Of a DNA stretch of 64,000 bases, positions 1 to 12,000 are shown piece after piece. The translations under genes and the position numbers were made by a program. The notes under the pieces are model-generated. The model made no database searches. It had not been told where the DNA came from and saw only the letters and a program-made list of their open reading frames with translations. This DNA comes from Paramacrobiotus metropolitanus. Its lineage: Eukaryota > Tardigrada > Eutardigrada > Parachela > Macrobiotidae. Numbering within the stretch: the stretch's first letter is position 1; each line of letters starts with the position of its first letter. Location of the stretch: the NCBI RefSeq assembly GCF_019649055.1, contig NW_026570258.1:682001-746000 (forward strand). Reading direction: 5' to 3'.

Positions 1-1
1 A

Positions 2-805
2 GAGCAGGCAACCATGCTGCACGATGCTTTAGACCCTGCTAGCAAAGCCCGGCTGTTAGCCGTTTCCACTCCGGAGTCAGGCGTTTGGACACACGCACTT
101 CCATCTTCCTCCATCGGAAACCTTTTAGATGATGAGACGTTTCGGATCGCCGTTGCAATTCGGCTTGGCGCATCGGCGTCATCCGATCACCAGTGTAAAT
201 GTGGAAGCGACGTTGCAGCAGACGGTCATCATGGCCTGAGCTGCAAATTTTCAGCGGGAAGAGCAGACGGTCATCATGGCCTGAGCTGCAAATTTTCAGC
301 GGGAAGACGGCGTAGACATGACTGCATTAACGACATCTTGCGACGGGCTCTTGGCTCAGCAGGTATTCCCGCAAGGACTGAACCTAGAGGCATGCATCAC
401 GATAACGAAACACGTCCCGATGGCATCACCACTTTCCCATGGACCAGGGGACTGTGTTTGGCATGGGATGTTACCTGTGTTGATACTGTCGCCCGTTCGT
501 ATTTGGATCAGACCAGTGTAAAGGCCGGAGCGGCAGCAGACCATGCCGAAGCCGAGAAAGCCAAAAAGTACAGTTTGCTGTTGGGACGATACGAATTTGC
601 GGCTGCCGGCTGCGAAACTTTCGGTAGTTTTGGTACATCTGCCAAACGATTTGTTAACGAAATTGGGAAGAGGATTTCCCTACAAACTGGCGAGATTCGT
701 AGTCTTGAGTTTTTGAAACAGAACATCTCTCTAGCAATTCAACGTGGTAATGCTGCCTCCGTACTCGGTACCGTTGAGAATGTTGTTTCGTTTAACCGTA
801 ATTAG
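2..805 (+). mobile_element. 3' end of a retrotransposon-type ORF (C-terminal nuclease-like region), truncated by the window edge
   Basis: The frame is open from the left edge to a stop at 803-805. The visible 263 residues resemble the C-terminal region found after the reverse transcriptase in some animal non-LTR elements. A Cys/His cluster (CKCGSD then GHHGLSC) is followed by RPDG and WDVTCVDTV, which fit a PD-(D/E)XK nuclease core, and then by a basic helical tail. No reverse transcriptase is visible because the window starts downstream of it. An AATAAA lies at about 832. A second, frameshifted copy sits at 24831-25920. An in-frame 45-bp tandem duplication (218-307) repeats 15 residues of the Cys/His cluster. 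Element family not assigned; probably a dead copy. Confidence 0.6.
218..307 (+). repeat. In-frame 45-bp tandem duplication inside the retrotransposon ORF
   Basis: Bases 218-262 are repeated at 263-307, encoding GHHGLSCKFSAGR twice in succession. The related copy near 25.4 kb has this motif once, so this copy carries a local duplication. Confidence 0.9.
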
Positions 806-1152
806 ATCTTGATATTGTTATCACGTTATTGAAATAAAGTACACTTCAGCCATTATTATTAAGGGACTGTAACTGACACTTTGTGTGGTGTTCTCGTGAA
901 TCTGCGTTTACGTATTATTTCTGTTGTACTTAGCAACTCCGTTACTGCGTGTCTGTCACTTGTCGTACTTCATATTTAGTCATCCTGCGAGCTCGCTGCT
1001 GTCAACTTATATTATTAAAGTCATACTTCTTTAAAGTCGTACTTCTTTATACTGAAGTATACATGCATACATCACACTTTGACTAGACTTAAACGACCGC
1101 GCAACGATGTCGGTTTTGCAGTAGCCTCATATTCAGATGTTCGTTTAATGTT

Positions 1153-2048
1153 TTAGAATTGCTTTAGGGCGAGGCTCTTGGGACCAGTCTTAGCCGCGGT
1201 TTTAGGTTTTGGGGCAGCAGCTTTAGGGACGGCGGCTTTAGGGGCGACAGCCGTGGTTGTAGCGGAAATAGCAGCGGCCGTCTCCTGGTAGGTGGTCTCA
1301 TTGTCCAACAGGACAGCATTCTCCTGGTACAGCCGGCTGTTGGAGTAATCGTAGAACGTCTCGGACAGGCTGCAGTCAACATCCCAAAACCAGTGACAGA
1401 CTAGGGTGATCTGGTTGAAGACCTACAAGAGAGATGCAAATCTACAGCTGACGTTTGCATTATCCAAGGCACGATGTGTGATGGATGTACGTACGGTCAT
1501 GCTGGGGCACAGGAAGGAGGTCTGGTTGCCGTTGACGTCGCAGCGGCGAACAACTGCAAAAGTCATCAGTTTTATACTAGTAACTTTTCTAAAATCTTTA
1601 CCTTGGAGATTTCCGCTACAATTTACTAGAAATCGGAAGTATTACACCAGTTGGGTGCTGCTGGCAAAATAATATTAATGCATACTTTTCGTTATTATGG
1701 TTTATTCGCCTATAAAAACTTTAAAAGATCAACTTTTTTTATTTATCAATAATACTGTTGTTATTCATAATTTTATGTTGTACCTTGGCAGCGTTGAGAA
1801 ACATCAGCATAGAAGCCGGGTTTGTGGGCGTTGCAGTCGAATGTGGATTCCGGAATACTGGTAAGATCGGGATAATCTTGACCGGGCTTTGCCGTCAGTA
1901 CCAGACTGCGAATGTCGTCATTGCTCAGTTTGCTCTTGCCGCGCAGTCGATCCAAAGCGCTGAACACACCCGGACTCTGGACTTGTCTCTTAACCACACC
2001 GGCACTGGCGACGCCCAACACAGCAGCCAACACAAGTAGGCAGTGCAT
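1153..2048 (-). CDS. Secreted chitin-binding protein, one type-2 (CBM14-like) domain, 3 exons
   Basis: Three exons on the minus strand: 2048-1784, 1553-1495 and 1422-1153 (265+59+270 nt = 197 aa), with matching phases and GT/AG ends (GTACAA, GTACGT; TTTGCAG, CTTGTAG). The protein starts with a signal peptide (MHCLLVLAAVLGVASAG) and a KR site. A peritrophin-like domain follows, with Cys in the order of the CBM14 family: STFDCN...GFYAD...QRC, then RRCDVNG...FLCP, then TVFNQITLVCHWFWDVDC. The tail is rich in Ala, Pro and Lys. Such proteins bind chitin in arthropod and tardigrade cuticle or gut matrix. It is likely extracellular and structural. A TATA-like box lies about 90 bp upstream. The domain call is confident; the exact tissue role is unknown. 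Confidence 0.85.
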
Positions 2049-2133
2049 CCTTTACCGGCTTCGAAGGAAAGAACAACTTGACTTGAAAGAATGTTAAGAA
2101 AGCGCTGCATGCTGGTCATGCAAACCGTAGCGC

Positions 2134-2141
2134 TTTTATAC
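2134..2141 (-). promoter_or_regulatory. TATA-like box of the chitin-binding gene
   Basis: The minus strand reads GTATAAAAGC here, about 90 bp upstream of the ATG at 2048, a typical core-promoter position. Confidence 0.5.
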
Positions 2142-2149
2142 GAATAAGT

Positions 2150-2480
2150 TGTACCGGTGTTTTTGTTTGATGGATTAATGCCGGACTGCGTCTGTTCGCT
2201 CGGCTATTATAAGCGGCTGTTCGTTTCCTTGTTATCGCGCGGTTCACAAAGTCAGTGTGTGTGTCGGTGCTGATCTAGTGCCGAGTACGCGTGCGCGCTA
2301 TGCAAAGGTAATTGTTCAAAGGCCATAATCAAATCCACTGCCTTGAACTTGCAGGGCTTTTTTCAATGAGATTTTGTAATTCGTCTAGAGATAATTTAGT
2401 GCCATCGTAATTGCTGAGGGTCTACGCGCAGTAGCATTGCACTGATTACACCCATTTTATTTTGTCTACTGTTACGCCGA
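2150..2480. other. No gene seen
   Basis: AT-rich DNA without a convincing ORF, between the chitin-binding gene promoter and the dispersed repeat. Confidence 0.5.
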
Positions 2481-3260
2481 AGACTTCCAACTTTATTTAC
2501 AAGAAACAGCTTCGGCTGCGCCTCCGCGTCTTCTGTGGTCTGCGGCCACTTTTGTTTATTTCAAACGAATTTTTATTACTTTGAAATTGATATTTCGTTG
2601 AAACATGATAAGTACATACTTCGCAACAGCGCAGTAAACACAGATTTTATATGAAAATCTTTATGTAAAAATCAGTTCATGATTCTCTCAACCTCGAAAG
2701 CGTTCCCTTTGGCTGTGCGATATTTTATCTTCCTACCCGAAAAAAATTGAAATCTGATTGTCTATACTTTTTCAAATTTGAAACGCACATTGCGAGTACA
2801 CTCAGCACTGAAGACTATAACTAGTTCGTTGATTCAATCCCTTTCACAGGCTATCTTCAATTGCGAGTGATGTGTGTCCGGTCAGTAGTAGTAGCTCCAT
2901 TATTTGCTCACCTAGCGGGCTCACTTAGCAAGTGGCCTTGGTGCTGCACTGGACAACAGTGGTAGCTTGGTCACTGGTCACTCGTTGACTTAGCGGGCTC
3001 TGCACTGGACAGTTGTGGTAGCTCGGCCACTCGTTTACCTAACAAGATCTATGCACTGCACTGTAGTGGGAGCTCGGTCACTCGTTCACATAGCAGGCTC
3101 TGCACTGGAAAGCACTGGTAGCTTGGTCACTCGCTTACCTAACGACTAACGAGATGTGTGCACTGGACAGCAGTGGTGGCTCAGTCACTCGTTCTTTTTG
3201 CTGACCATGGTGAGCGCAGCACTTTGATGGTGAGCGTTCTAAGCGCAGGACAGTAGTGGT
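2480..3260 (+). repeat. Dispersed repeat with an internal ~60-bp minisatellite, copy 1
   Basis: From about 2890 to 3250 an imperfect unit recurs at least five times. Each unit has TGCACTGGACAG, AGTGGTAGCT, CGGTCACTCG and TTACCTAG-like parts. Just before it, 2495-2545 holds a GC-rich stretch (ACAAGAAACAGCTTCGGCTG and following). Both parts occur in reverse-complement order at 38.4-38.96 kb, so this is a multi-part dispersed element rather than a simple satellite. No coding capacity is seen; it is probably a non-autonomous element. Its exact ends were not found. Confidence 0.6.
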
Positions 3261-3299
3261 TACTCCTACTCAATAATCGCTGCACAAATCCACCTTTAT

Positions 3300-3830
3300 G
3301 GGTGTTTTTAATTGCGAGCGATTGTTTAGACATTTACTACGAGCAGTTCTTTCTGCAGTTCATTCTGATTCTTCGAACATTACCTGATCTGAAAAATATG
3401 AGTCCATTGCACGCATGCGTCCGGATGTACCTGTTTCGGACGTTCATTCGCCCTGGGTTAGTAACGGTGATTTACATCCGGGTTCCCTTAAGTTCCTTAG
3501 TTTACATGACAGCTCATGTTCACACCTGAAACCCGCTAACGACTTTAAAAGGATTGTAATGAAAGATCTGCCGTTTGGGTCATAATCATGATTTTATTTG
3601 ATCAAGATTAAGATCAAATAAGAATTTAATTTTTTTATCCAGGTTAACAGTTTTAAGGAACATTTTGAATCACTAATTTTCCACTTTTATGCAACCAAAA
3701 CTTTGAATTTTTTGCAAGGTCACCTTAAGTTTTATCGTTCTACCAGCACCGGTACCGGCTTCTGTGAGAAGGGTTAGGAGCTGATCTTTTGTAAATTAAA
3801 ATGCATATGACACGGTCTCTAGCTGTGCTG
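3300..3830. other. No gene seen
   Basis: AT-rich DNA. The only ORF (75 codons at 3302) has no recognisable features. Confidence 0.5.
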
Positions 3831-3833
3831 AAT

Positions 3834-4140
3834 CTAATCAATTTGATTATTTTTCTCTGATCCAGAGGCTATGGGGTTGTTGTAGTAAGTAGTATAGGCA
3901 GATCTTGTTCCTTGAATACCCGTATAAGGACGTAGCCGCATATATTTAACGTATGCAACCATAGCCGAAACCCGCCAGGCTTCGTTCGTATCTGGGAAAG
4001 TGCAATATATTATGGACATTTTGGGGCTAATAAACGCACTGTACCATAAACACATACCACAAAAAATTTGCACGTGCTGATTTGCCGCTGAAAAATTTTC
4101 TTGCCGCTCTGCCCTTGTCCACAAAAGCGTAAATAAAATT
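3834..4140 (-). repeat. Dispersed repeat related to 7640-7875 (weak ORF)
   Basis: A 96-codon minus-strand ORF contains FCGMCLWYSAFISPKMS. The region 7872-7615 on the same strand contains a similar stretch (LCGISLWYNACYYPQN), with alignable DNA on either side (CGTAGCCGCA..., GACAAGGGCAG-like). The similarity continues outside the ORF, so a shared repeat is more likely than two genes. No family is recognised. Confidence 0.4.
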
Positions 4141-4586
4141 TACATTCTGACAGGTACGCATGGCAACATGTGTCTGCGCATTACCTACGCATTAATTATG
4201 TATCAAATTGATATCACAAATTGATACATTCGAAGATTAATACACTGCGGTCCCGATGGGATATCTGTGAATAGTGTACTATTAGAGCTGAAAGCTACAG
4301 GCTATCATTTGCGCATTGCTGCTTAGCGCTTAGAGGAAGCGTATAACTGTACAGGCCAGAAAAGCATTTAGGCCATTAAGGGAGTTGCAGATATGGTTAT
4401 TGCCAGCAGAATCGGGAAAGCACGGCATCACAAGCACGGCATCACAAGTACAGAAAAATTACAAGTACAGAAAAGATCGTTCGTTCATCAGAATGACAAA
4501 AAGTGAAACTGATGTCAGTGTAAATACCTGATGCAAATCACGTTTGTATGTACATATGTAAATAGTCGGTAGCTGTGACAAAATAG

Positions 4587-6094
4587 TTATGGAGATACTG
4601 TTGAAGCTGAGGTGAAATTTTCGTTGGGTAGGCAGTGTGTCAGTCGTGATGTTAGCGCAGCAAATTCCCGTTTGGAAACCAAGGTCTGCATATCCATTTT
4701 TGTATCGTGCGTCTGATAGATGAGGATTCCATATCCCAATAGAATTCCAGCGAGCTACAGTATTTGAACAGCTGGGACGTGAGTGTGTAAATGTGAACCT
4801 TAATGACGTTACTACCGTGGGGATTAGCTGCTGGTCGACCCGTAGAAATCCTCCGATCGTAACGGCGCCCTCGTGATCCGTGCACAGTGCGAGGAGCTCG
4901 TCAAATCGATGCTGAAGCGGCCCGTCAGAAAAGTTAGTGCCCACGTTGAAAAGCGAATTTCGTAGCCGTTCAACCTGTCAACGACAAGAACCCACTGGGT
5001 ACAAAAAGCTGCCATAGTGCCAAAAACTCGGCAGTGCTGTTACTTTATACATATGCACTTGTTGTCCTGGAATCTAGTCGAAATTTAAGAAGGGACTAAG
5101 CACTTACCTGGTTATTGCATGAGATGCAAATGTAATAACTCAGGCAGGCACTAACTAGGCTGACGCTGCACACGGCCCACACAACATTCTGGTCAACAAT
5201 TTCCGTTACGCTTTTCGGCCTGATATCCATAGAAGTGAAAAAGTAACCCAGTAGCGCTGCAGCGTAAACAGAGTTTTTCACAAACATTATTAGCATAAAT
5301 CCCGAGAACGCCTTATCAATCTGTGTCAAATGAATGTGTAGCCGGCGATATTCTCGTTCCACGTGATCGAGAACCGTATTAGCGCGTTTTTGGACTTCTG
5401 GTCGTGGTTCGATAACTAATTCGTCAATTTCATTGGTTAGGTTGCGCAAGCATCCATCAACATCCAGAATAGCGGCTAGCAGAATATTCTGCGGGATAAT
5501 TTCGCAGCTCGCTGACAATCCAACCGAGAATACAGCATACACGCATGCGGCATACAGCGGCATTTGGAAACCGTCCGTGTGAAATAAGCCCATTTTTGAC
5601 GCCCAGGTTGAGTTTTGAGAATCGACCTTTATGACCATTCGAAACATGTTGTTATAGATTGTAAAGCCAAAAGCCGCTATATAAACAAAGCACCAGATAA
5701 CCAAAAGTAACTGTCTCTTTTCACGAATTTGAGTTTTTCCATGTTCTATCACGACGATGTATAGCTTGCGTACGCTAGATGCGTTGCAGTTGAAGATAAC
5801 TATTACAAGAAACGACTGCAGATAGAGCAATAGCATAAAAGTTATCCGGATTAACGTGAAAAATTCCAAGGTTTTTAGGGCATGGTTATCGATGTACGAA
5901 CCAATATAAGCGTAAACGGTGCTGACAGTAGACGACAATGGCATAAAGGACAAAATAACTGCCCAAACGGTCAGTAGAATACGGATGATCGGGTTGCATT
6001 TGTGGTTGACACTGGGATGCAGTAATGGATACGGAAAGAGCCCCAGGACTTGCAACCCGCGAAAAAGAAATGGAACGGTCCAAGATTTGGCCAT
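4587..6094 (-). CDS. Insect-chemoreceptor-like (gustatory receptor family) 7TM protein, 3 exons, copy 1
   Basis: Exons 6094-5108, 4974-4816 and 4754-4587 (987+159+168 nt = 437 aa), all introns phase 0. Exon 1 encodes six hydrophobic segments: about residues 35-65, 75-108, 123-147, 173-205, 268-295 and 300-325. Exon 2 encodes the loop ending GGFLRVDQQLIPT. Exon 3 encodes the last TM, LAGILLGYGILIYQTHDTK, which sits where the family's TYxxxxxQF-like signature lies. Phase-0 introns close to the C terminus are characteristic of arthropod GR genes. The start MAKSW is conserved in the paralogue at 18363, which has identical exon lengths. The likely role is a ligand-gated cation channel for taste or chemosensation in the plasma membrane. 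Assignment to the GR superfamily is an inference from architecture. Confidence 0.72.
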
Positions 6095-6179
6095 GATTGC
6101 TGCGTGGTATACAACAGCAGAAATATCGAATCGCGACTAGGATTTATATGTATGTAGATAGGCCGACAAGCCCGCACGT

Positions 6180-7035
6180 AGTCTAGCTTATATTACGCTT
6201 TCAGAGCAAAACAGTGTCAGCAATCATACAAAATGCACTCTAGATAAAGCGGAAGTATGTTGCTTAGTTAGTTTAACATGACTGCTTGTTCTGACGAGCT
6301 TTGTATTTATTGCGCTGTTGGTTTAAGGAGGGGAGCTGCTGTTCGTTAGCAGCACAGCTCGATGCGCCAGGTTTACAGTACCCCCCAACTTCTTCCGTTT
6401 ACCGTAAACCGATCATACAGATTTGAACTCAGTGGAGTTTTCCAATCTAGAAAACACTTTTCGAACTCAAAAAAGTCACACCGACATTCGAATACAATTT
6501 AAACCGAAATGTGGCGAATAAAGTAAATTAGAGCACTTCAAGTTTTATGAAAACTTAACATAGCACAACTGGAGGGTCTGGGGTTCTATGTGAATATCTA
6601 GGCCTATAAAAACCGACATGGCTCTAATTTACATTAATTAAAAGTAAGTAGTTAGTAATGTTTTGGCCTACAAATCATTCTTCCAGTCCTGGCTAAGACG
6701 GCCAGCAGAATGGAACCACTTTGTGTTTTATAAGGCGGTGCATTTATTCCACACACTGCTAAGAAAGGACTATCTTCATAAGGTCAATAAGTGCGTCAGT
6801 ATGGCTTTTATGTCAGGCTGGATGAGCCGAGAGATTCGGATATCCGCTTGGGTCATCCACAATTCACCCTCACACATGAGTTGACCGCGCTATCTCACGC
6901 AGACCATTCTGATATTCCTTGTTCAACGAGAAGAAAAACACCTATAAATTATAATCAGGGCGAATTAAGTTGAGCCTGAAGCATGTGATGTAAGACGTTG
7001 CGACGCTCAGCTAGCAGTATTGATGGGTGCCTATC
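6180..7035. other. No gene seen
   Basis: Intergenic AT-rich DNA upstream of the chemoreceptor. Short ORFs at 6663-6973 show no protein features. Confidence 0.5.
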
Positions 7036-7040
7036 ACCTG

Positions 7041-7637
7041 TGGCACGGTTCGTACCAAAAAAAAGTGAATCGTTTTTTCGCTCCTTGTAGTCATAGTAGA
7101 CATCTGTATACATGCTATAGACACCCTGTAGACCTATCGGTAGTCACCTGGTTTCTTAGAATGTATACAGCGTGTCTACAACGGTGTCTACAGGTTGTCT
7201 ACGGATGTCTACCGCTGTATTCAGGCAGCCCTTCTTAGGTTCAGCTCGATACTCTGCCTATGTACACCGGTAGTCATCCGTAGACAGCCCGTAGACACCA
7301 CCGTAGACACACTATAGTCATCTGGTTTCTTAGGCTTTATTGCGTGTTTACAGGTGTCTACAGGTTGTCTACAGGGTGTCTACCGGTTGTGTACAGATGT
7401 CTACCGGTGTATACAGGCAGGCCTTCTTAGGTTCAGCTGGATGTTCGGCTGTATACATCTGTGGACGTACTGTAGACAGCCCGTAAACACTCCTGTAGAC
7501 ATACTGTAGTCACCTGGTTTCTTAGGTTTTCTTAGGATGTATTCAGGTTGTCTACAGGGTGTCTACAGGTTGTCTACAGATGACTACAGTGACTACAAGA
7601 AGGAAAAAAACGTTCTAGTTTTTTTCTTTGGTACGAA
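7041..7637. mobile_element. Fold-back (long-TIR) non-autonomous element with internal GTCTAC repeats
   Basis: The left end, from ACGGTTCGTACCAAA at 7041 through TTGTAGTCA, is mirrored by the right end (TGACTACAAG...TTTGGTACGAAACGT at about 7637) over roughly 60 bp. Between them are dozens of GTCTAC and GTAGAC words in both orientations. A higher-order unit is marked by TCACCTGGTTTCTTAG or its variant at about 7145, 7320 and 7510. There is no ORF. It fits a MITE or fold-back transposon; a clear target-site duplication was not identified. Confidence 0.65.
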
Positions 7638-7875
7638 ACGTTCCATATATACCTATAGATACAATTTTTATCGGTGTCATAACGTAGCCGCACAGATATA
7701 CCGTCCGGAGCCATAGCTGGAGCCCTGCCACGCTCCGCTCGTACACGGGAACGTGTAATATATTCAGAACATTCTGTGGATAATAACAGGCATTGTACCA
7801 CAAGGAGATGCCGCACAGAACTTTGGCCATATTAACCCGTCGACGAAACTGTCCTTGCCTGTCAGACGGCATCTA
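7638..7875 (-). repeat. Dispersed repeat related to 3834-4140 (weak ORF)
   Basis: This is the second copy of the element described at 3834-4140, with an 85-codon minus ORF containing LCGISLWYN. The fold-back element abuts it on the left, possibly an insertion into this repeat. Confidence 0.4.
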
Positions 7876-7987
7876 TAAAAGCACTGAGATCAGCCGAAAT
7901 TAGATACAATATCTGTGGATACCTAGTACGACCAAATCAGGAATTTTGACTCTTTATTGCTACAGTCTAATAGAAGCAAGTTGCTTT

Positions 7988-9053
7988 TTACTCTTTGGCT
8001 CTTTCAGAGAATCTATATAGAACTGGAAAATGATATAATGACATTAATCCAGCCAGAGATATAGCAACTGTCAGCTGAATTAAGGAATTTACCGGTTCAT
8101 AAACCGAATTTTTTAATGCTTAGATCGTTCCGTTTGGAACAAGAATAAAACCAAACCGACTTTAGATTAGATGACCTTAGATTAGATGCTGCATAGCTAG
8201 CTTTTATAGTAGAAACGATGTAACTTTGATGCTGTATATGATTTATGACCTTTATGCTCGAATACTATACCTGCTGGTTTTGTACTATGGGTTGCGAAAA
8301 GCATCTCAGACGGATAAACATTGTGAGATACAATGCCAACAACAGGGTCGTCGGAAGGTGTGCTCCCATGGTTCCCCAAATTTTTGGATACGGCCCCATT
8401 GTGCGCAGCACGAAAGCGCAGTTATTCCACGGCCGCTCCAGCCCAAAGGCGCCTTCCACTCCGAAAAGCTGGGGCGCCGTCAGCGCCAGGCCAAATACCC
8501 AAACAGTCACCATCTGCGCGGTCATCGCTTCTTTCGTCACCCACAACCGATACTTATGGGGATACAGGGTGGCCACAAAACGGTTAAGAGCCAAGGCCAC
8601 CTGTATCCAGTTGGTGGCCATCATGGTCGTAATGAAGGTGAAATGGATACCCGCACAGTCGCGCGGTGTAAAGAAGCCGCGGTGACCGCTGTGGATATGA
8701 AGGATATTCAAGGGAATATGAATGACCACCATGCTCATTTCCACCAGGACTTGATGGAGGATTAGTGCACCGCAACCGGTGCGGTAGAAGCGGCCGCGAA
8801 TGACAACAATCAGTAAGAGAATGTAGAGGATCGTGCCGAGGCCGGCAATGGAGATCGTTGTGATGAACCACACGTTTACTGCGCGCTCGTACCTAATCCA
8901 GACAGGCGGTTCAGTAGTGTTGCTGCTGTTCCCGTTAGAGAAGTTTCCATACGAGAGAGAGTTACTGTTTTCCACGCTATGAAAAAACTGATGAGGTAAA
9001 ACAGTCGTATGACAAAACTGGAAACCTGTGTATACACACAGTCTGTTTACCAC
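7988..9053 (-). CDS. Class A (rhodopsin-like) GPCR-like gene, apparently lacking TM6; likely degenerate
   Basis: Exon 1 (9053-8271, 261 codons) encodes a glycosylated-looking N terminus (NFSNG, NSSNTT) and five TM segments. TM3 ends ALNRFVATLYPHKYRLW, so the usual D/E-R-Y is N-R-F. The TM3 Cys (DCAG) and an extracellular loop Cys (NNCAF) could form the standard disulfide. The exon ends CAG|GTATAG. An exon at 8074-7988 follows in phase 0 (AATTCAG|CTG) and encodes a TM7-like piece, LMSLYHFPVLYRFSERAKE, then a stop; FPVLY sits where NPxxY is expected. That gives 289 aa with no TM6. Either a TM6 exon was lost or exon 2 is wrong. Ligand unknown. Confidence 0.55.
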
Positions 9054-9059
9054 TTACGA

Positions 9060-12000
9060 CATCAGGGCAATCGGTGTTAATGCGCTTGATCTGTTGTGTT
9101 CACTCTCCTATGCGGATAAATTTGCCGTTTTATCACCAAGCTGCGTTGGCAGTTTCAACCACCAAGGGGGAACTTTTTGGTGAACTTGAAACCGCCTTTA
9201 GGAGAGATCCAAGATTTCAGCTAATCGCTCGTTGCCGCTCGCGGTGTGGTCGCGTGGTCAGATTTTCGCGCTGGAAGAAAAAACAGCAAAGTTTAAATTT
9301 GAGACGGTTATTCTTGACAATCTGCTGCCTATACGTAGCTTAGTTTCGTAAAACAAAAACTTTGCTACATTCAACGTGGTTTAATTTTCACGCACGTGTT
9401 GTCGATTAAGGTCGGGCAATTACGACTGAGGCAGTTAGAATGCCAGCAAAAGTGATCCCATTCGCGACAGCCGCGGGCACCGGTCAGATTTTGTTCGACT
9501 TAGAATCAGGCAGAAAAGATGCAGATAAAAACGAGTGCAGTCAATGATTAAGGTTTGACCAAACCCAAACAAGCATTTTTGTAACAGTACTTTGCAGTTT
9601 TCAAATTGTTTCTGTTAAAAAAAATGACCCCGTTGGTGCTATAATGGTTCAGTCAGCGCTGAATCACCTAATTACGCTTTAGACGACTACATAATATTAT
9701 GACGGAATGAAAACAGTGCTTTCAAAATGCGACACGGACAGGTGGGATAAAAGTGCAGTTTACAAAATCGGAGCACGCTATTCACGTCTAATAGTCATCA
9801 TACAATACGGTGTGCAAGCGTGCGCAATCTGCACATACTTGATAATGGCATTCACCATTCCCTGGCCACAAATTATAGCTGCTACAGCTCTCATTTTACG
9901 GGTCTTTTCATTCTGTATTTGCTAATTCGATAATTGCGCGTCTGCTGACTCTATGAATAACCTGCTCCCAGCTGGCAGTTAACGAGAGCTTTGCACAGCT
10001 CTCGTTTTACGGGTTTATCAACGGAAAAAACGCTTCCGTTTGAAAAAGTAATTACGAGCGCCAACCGGAAGAAAAGCTGATACCCCTTTGATGTAAATCC
10101 GTCCGCGTACGTTACCTTTATGAAAAGTACTGCGTTTTATTTTGCTAGTTTAATTAGCAGACAAATTTGGTGACATCTGGCGAACAGGTGTCGCCTAGAT
10201 TTAAAGCGATTAAGCAGTAGATAATCTCGGAAACCTGTGAATGATTCGTACATACTAACATTAACGTATGTTATTCTAAAAATTTTCAATGTTTCTTTCG
10301 CGACATCAGCAAACAAACCTTAATCGCAATTACTATGTATTAAATTGTAATTTTACTAAAGTTTTAATTAAGTTTAACGTTGAATTACTGAATACACGCA
10401 CATTATTGTATTTTATACTGTACAAATTCGAAAGCTAGGGTAGCATTGCAAAGCTACTAAAAGCTTTATAAAAGAAATGTGGATCAGCTAAAGCAATCTA
10501 AGTGTAAATTGTTGTTGGTGTACATACATTGAGTTCCTGCTACTACGTAGTTAAGTACTAATCGCTAAATGATGCACCGTACTCACCATTAAAATCGCAT
10601 AGTAACTTATGTTTGGCCAAAATCTCCTTAAAACTGTATTTACCGCCATTTGACGAAAATTGCTGTCATTCAGCAATGCGATAACTGGAAACAGGAACCG
10701 CACATTCTTACACGAAATCATTAAGGGAATATAATTCCTGTCTCATATTCATTCGGAGTAGGTCCCTTGAATTTTATGACCATCCAGTGGCTTGCCACCA
10801 AACAATAATTATCGACTGAAGGCTGCGTTTGCTTCTCAACAGTTTCTAGATACGTTTAGCGCTACCACATTGAAATGAAAGCTGAAACGTTGTAACAGAA
10901 ACTATTTACAGTATTCTTGTGTCGCGACCACGCAGAAATGTTAACACCAGTGGCGATGCAGGTGGTCGACCAATAGCCTATGCAAAACCCGGCATGTACA
11001 AACGCACTGACCTGCTGGGCTATCCAGGAACTGACAGTAAACGAAGCACCGGAGAATGACGAGAGTCACATGCTTCTAATGGGAGTCGCTGCTTAAAACT
11101 CACAAAGCAACGACCACTATGAAAACATTCCAGATTCGACCGAAACGCGGTATGCCCGGACGAATATGGAAACGTAATCAACTTCCGATATAAGGAACAT
11201 ATTCCTTATTACCGGAAGTTAGCCTTCCTTCGATGCGGCAAGGTCGACCACGATACACGTATAGCTTTTGCTCACCTTCTGATAATTGAGAGCGTCCGCA
11301 ATCGTGCTTTTCTCTTTCATCCGGCGTAAAATTTGATCGCATGCCATCCTTCCTTTCCACGTTCTCTTAAATCCGGTTCTGCTGTCAGCCCAATGATTTG
11401 TTCGGGCTGCTGGAAGCCGTGACAGTCCTCCCGATCCGTACATCACTTTTACGGTAATTACTTTGCAGGTATCGAGCAAGGATGGTCGATGCGCATTTCT
11501 CTGTGTCTATCATACATATTCCAGGAATTTTCCGTTATGCACCTCCGCCTATGCCTGACAATCACAGGAATTCGGAAACAGCTTTTACTATCAGGCCTCT
11601 TCCTGCCACGTAAGTTATTATTCGGTAGTACAAAACGTTGAAATTACTTTTGTTGATAGAACAAGAACGCAGGCATCGAAGGACAACAACGGCGAGCATA
11701 CTAGCTATAGAGTAATTCAAAGCGTAACGATATAGGATAGATGTGCGCTGCTAATACTGTGTCATACCAAATCCGGATCAAAAATATCATTGTACCTTAC
11801 TGCAATTCCAGAAAGCTCTCTCTGAGAAGAAGCAAATACGTATTTGCAAGAGAACCAACCACCAGTTAGTAAACGTTGTGTTCAAGCTTGTGGATATTAC
11901 ACTGGAGTAAGCAAAATGTTACACACGAGATAACTTTGCCGCAAGTAGTTCGCTTGGTAACACATTGTAATTAGTGGAAAGAGTTATTTCTTCTGGGCGC

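Noticed and set aside
7085-7590. CRISPR array from the GTCTAC repeats
   Set aside because: Repeats are short, occur in both orientations and have no unique spacers; the region is a fold-back element.
9707-9925. 72-codon plus-strand ORF with hydrophobic stretch
   Set aside because: No paralogue, splice context or upstream signal; single hydrophobic run in AT-rich DNA.
11178-11479. Two overlapping minus ORFs
   Set aside because: No features, and mutually exclusive frames with similar length expected by chance.
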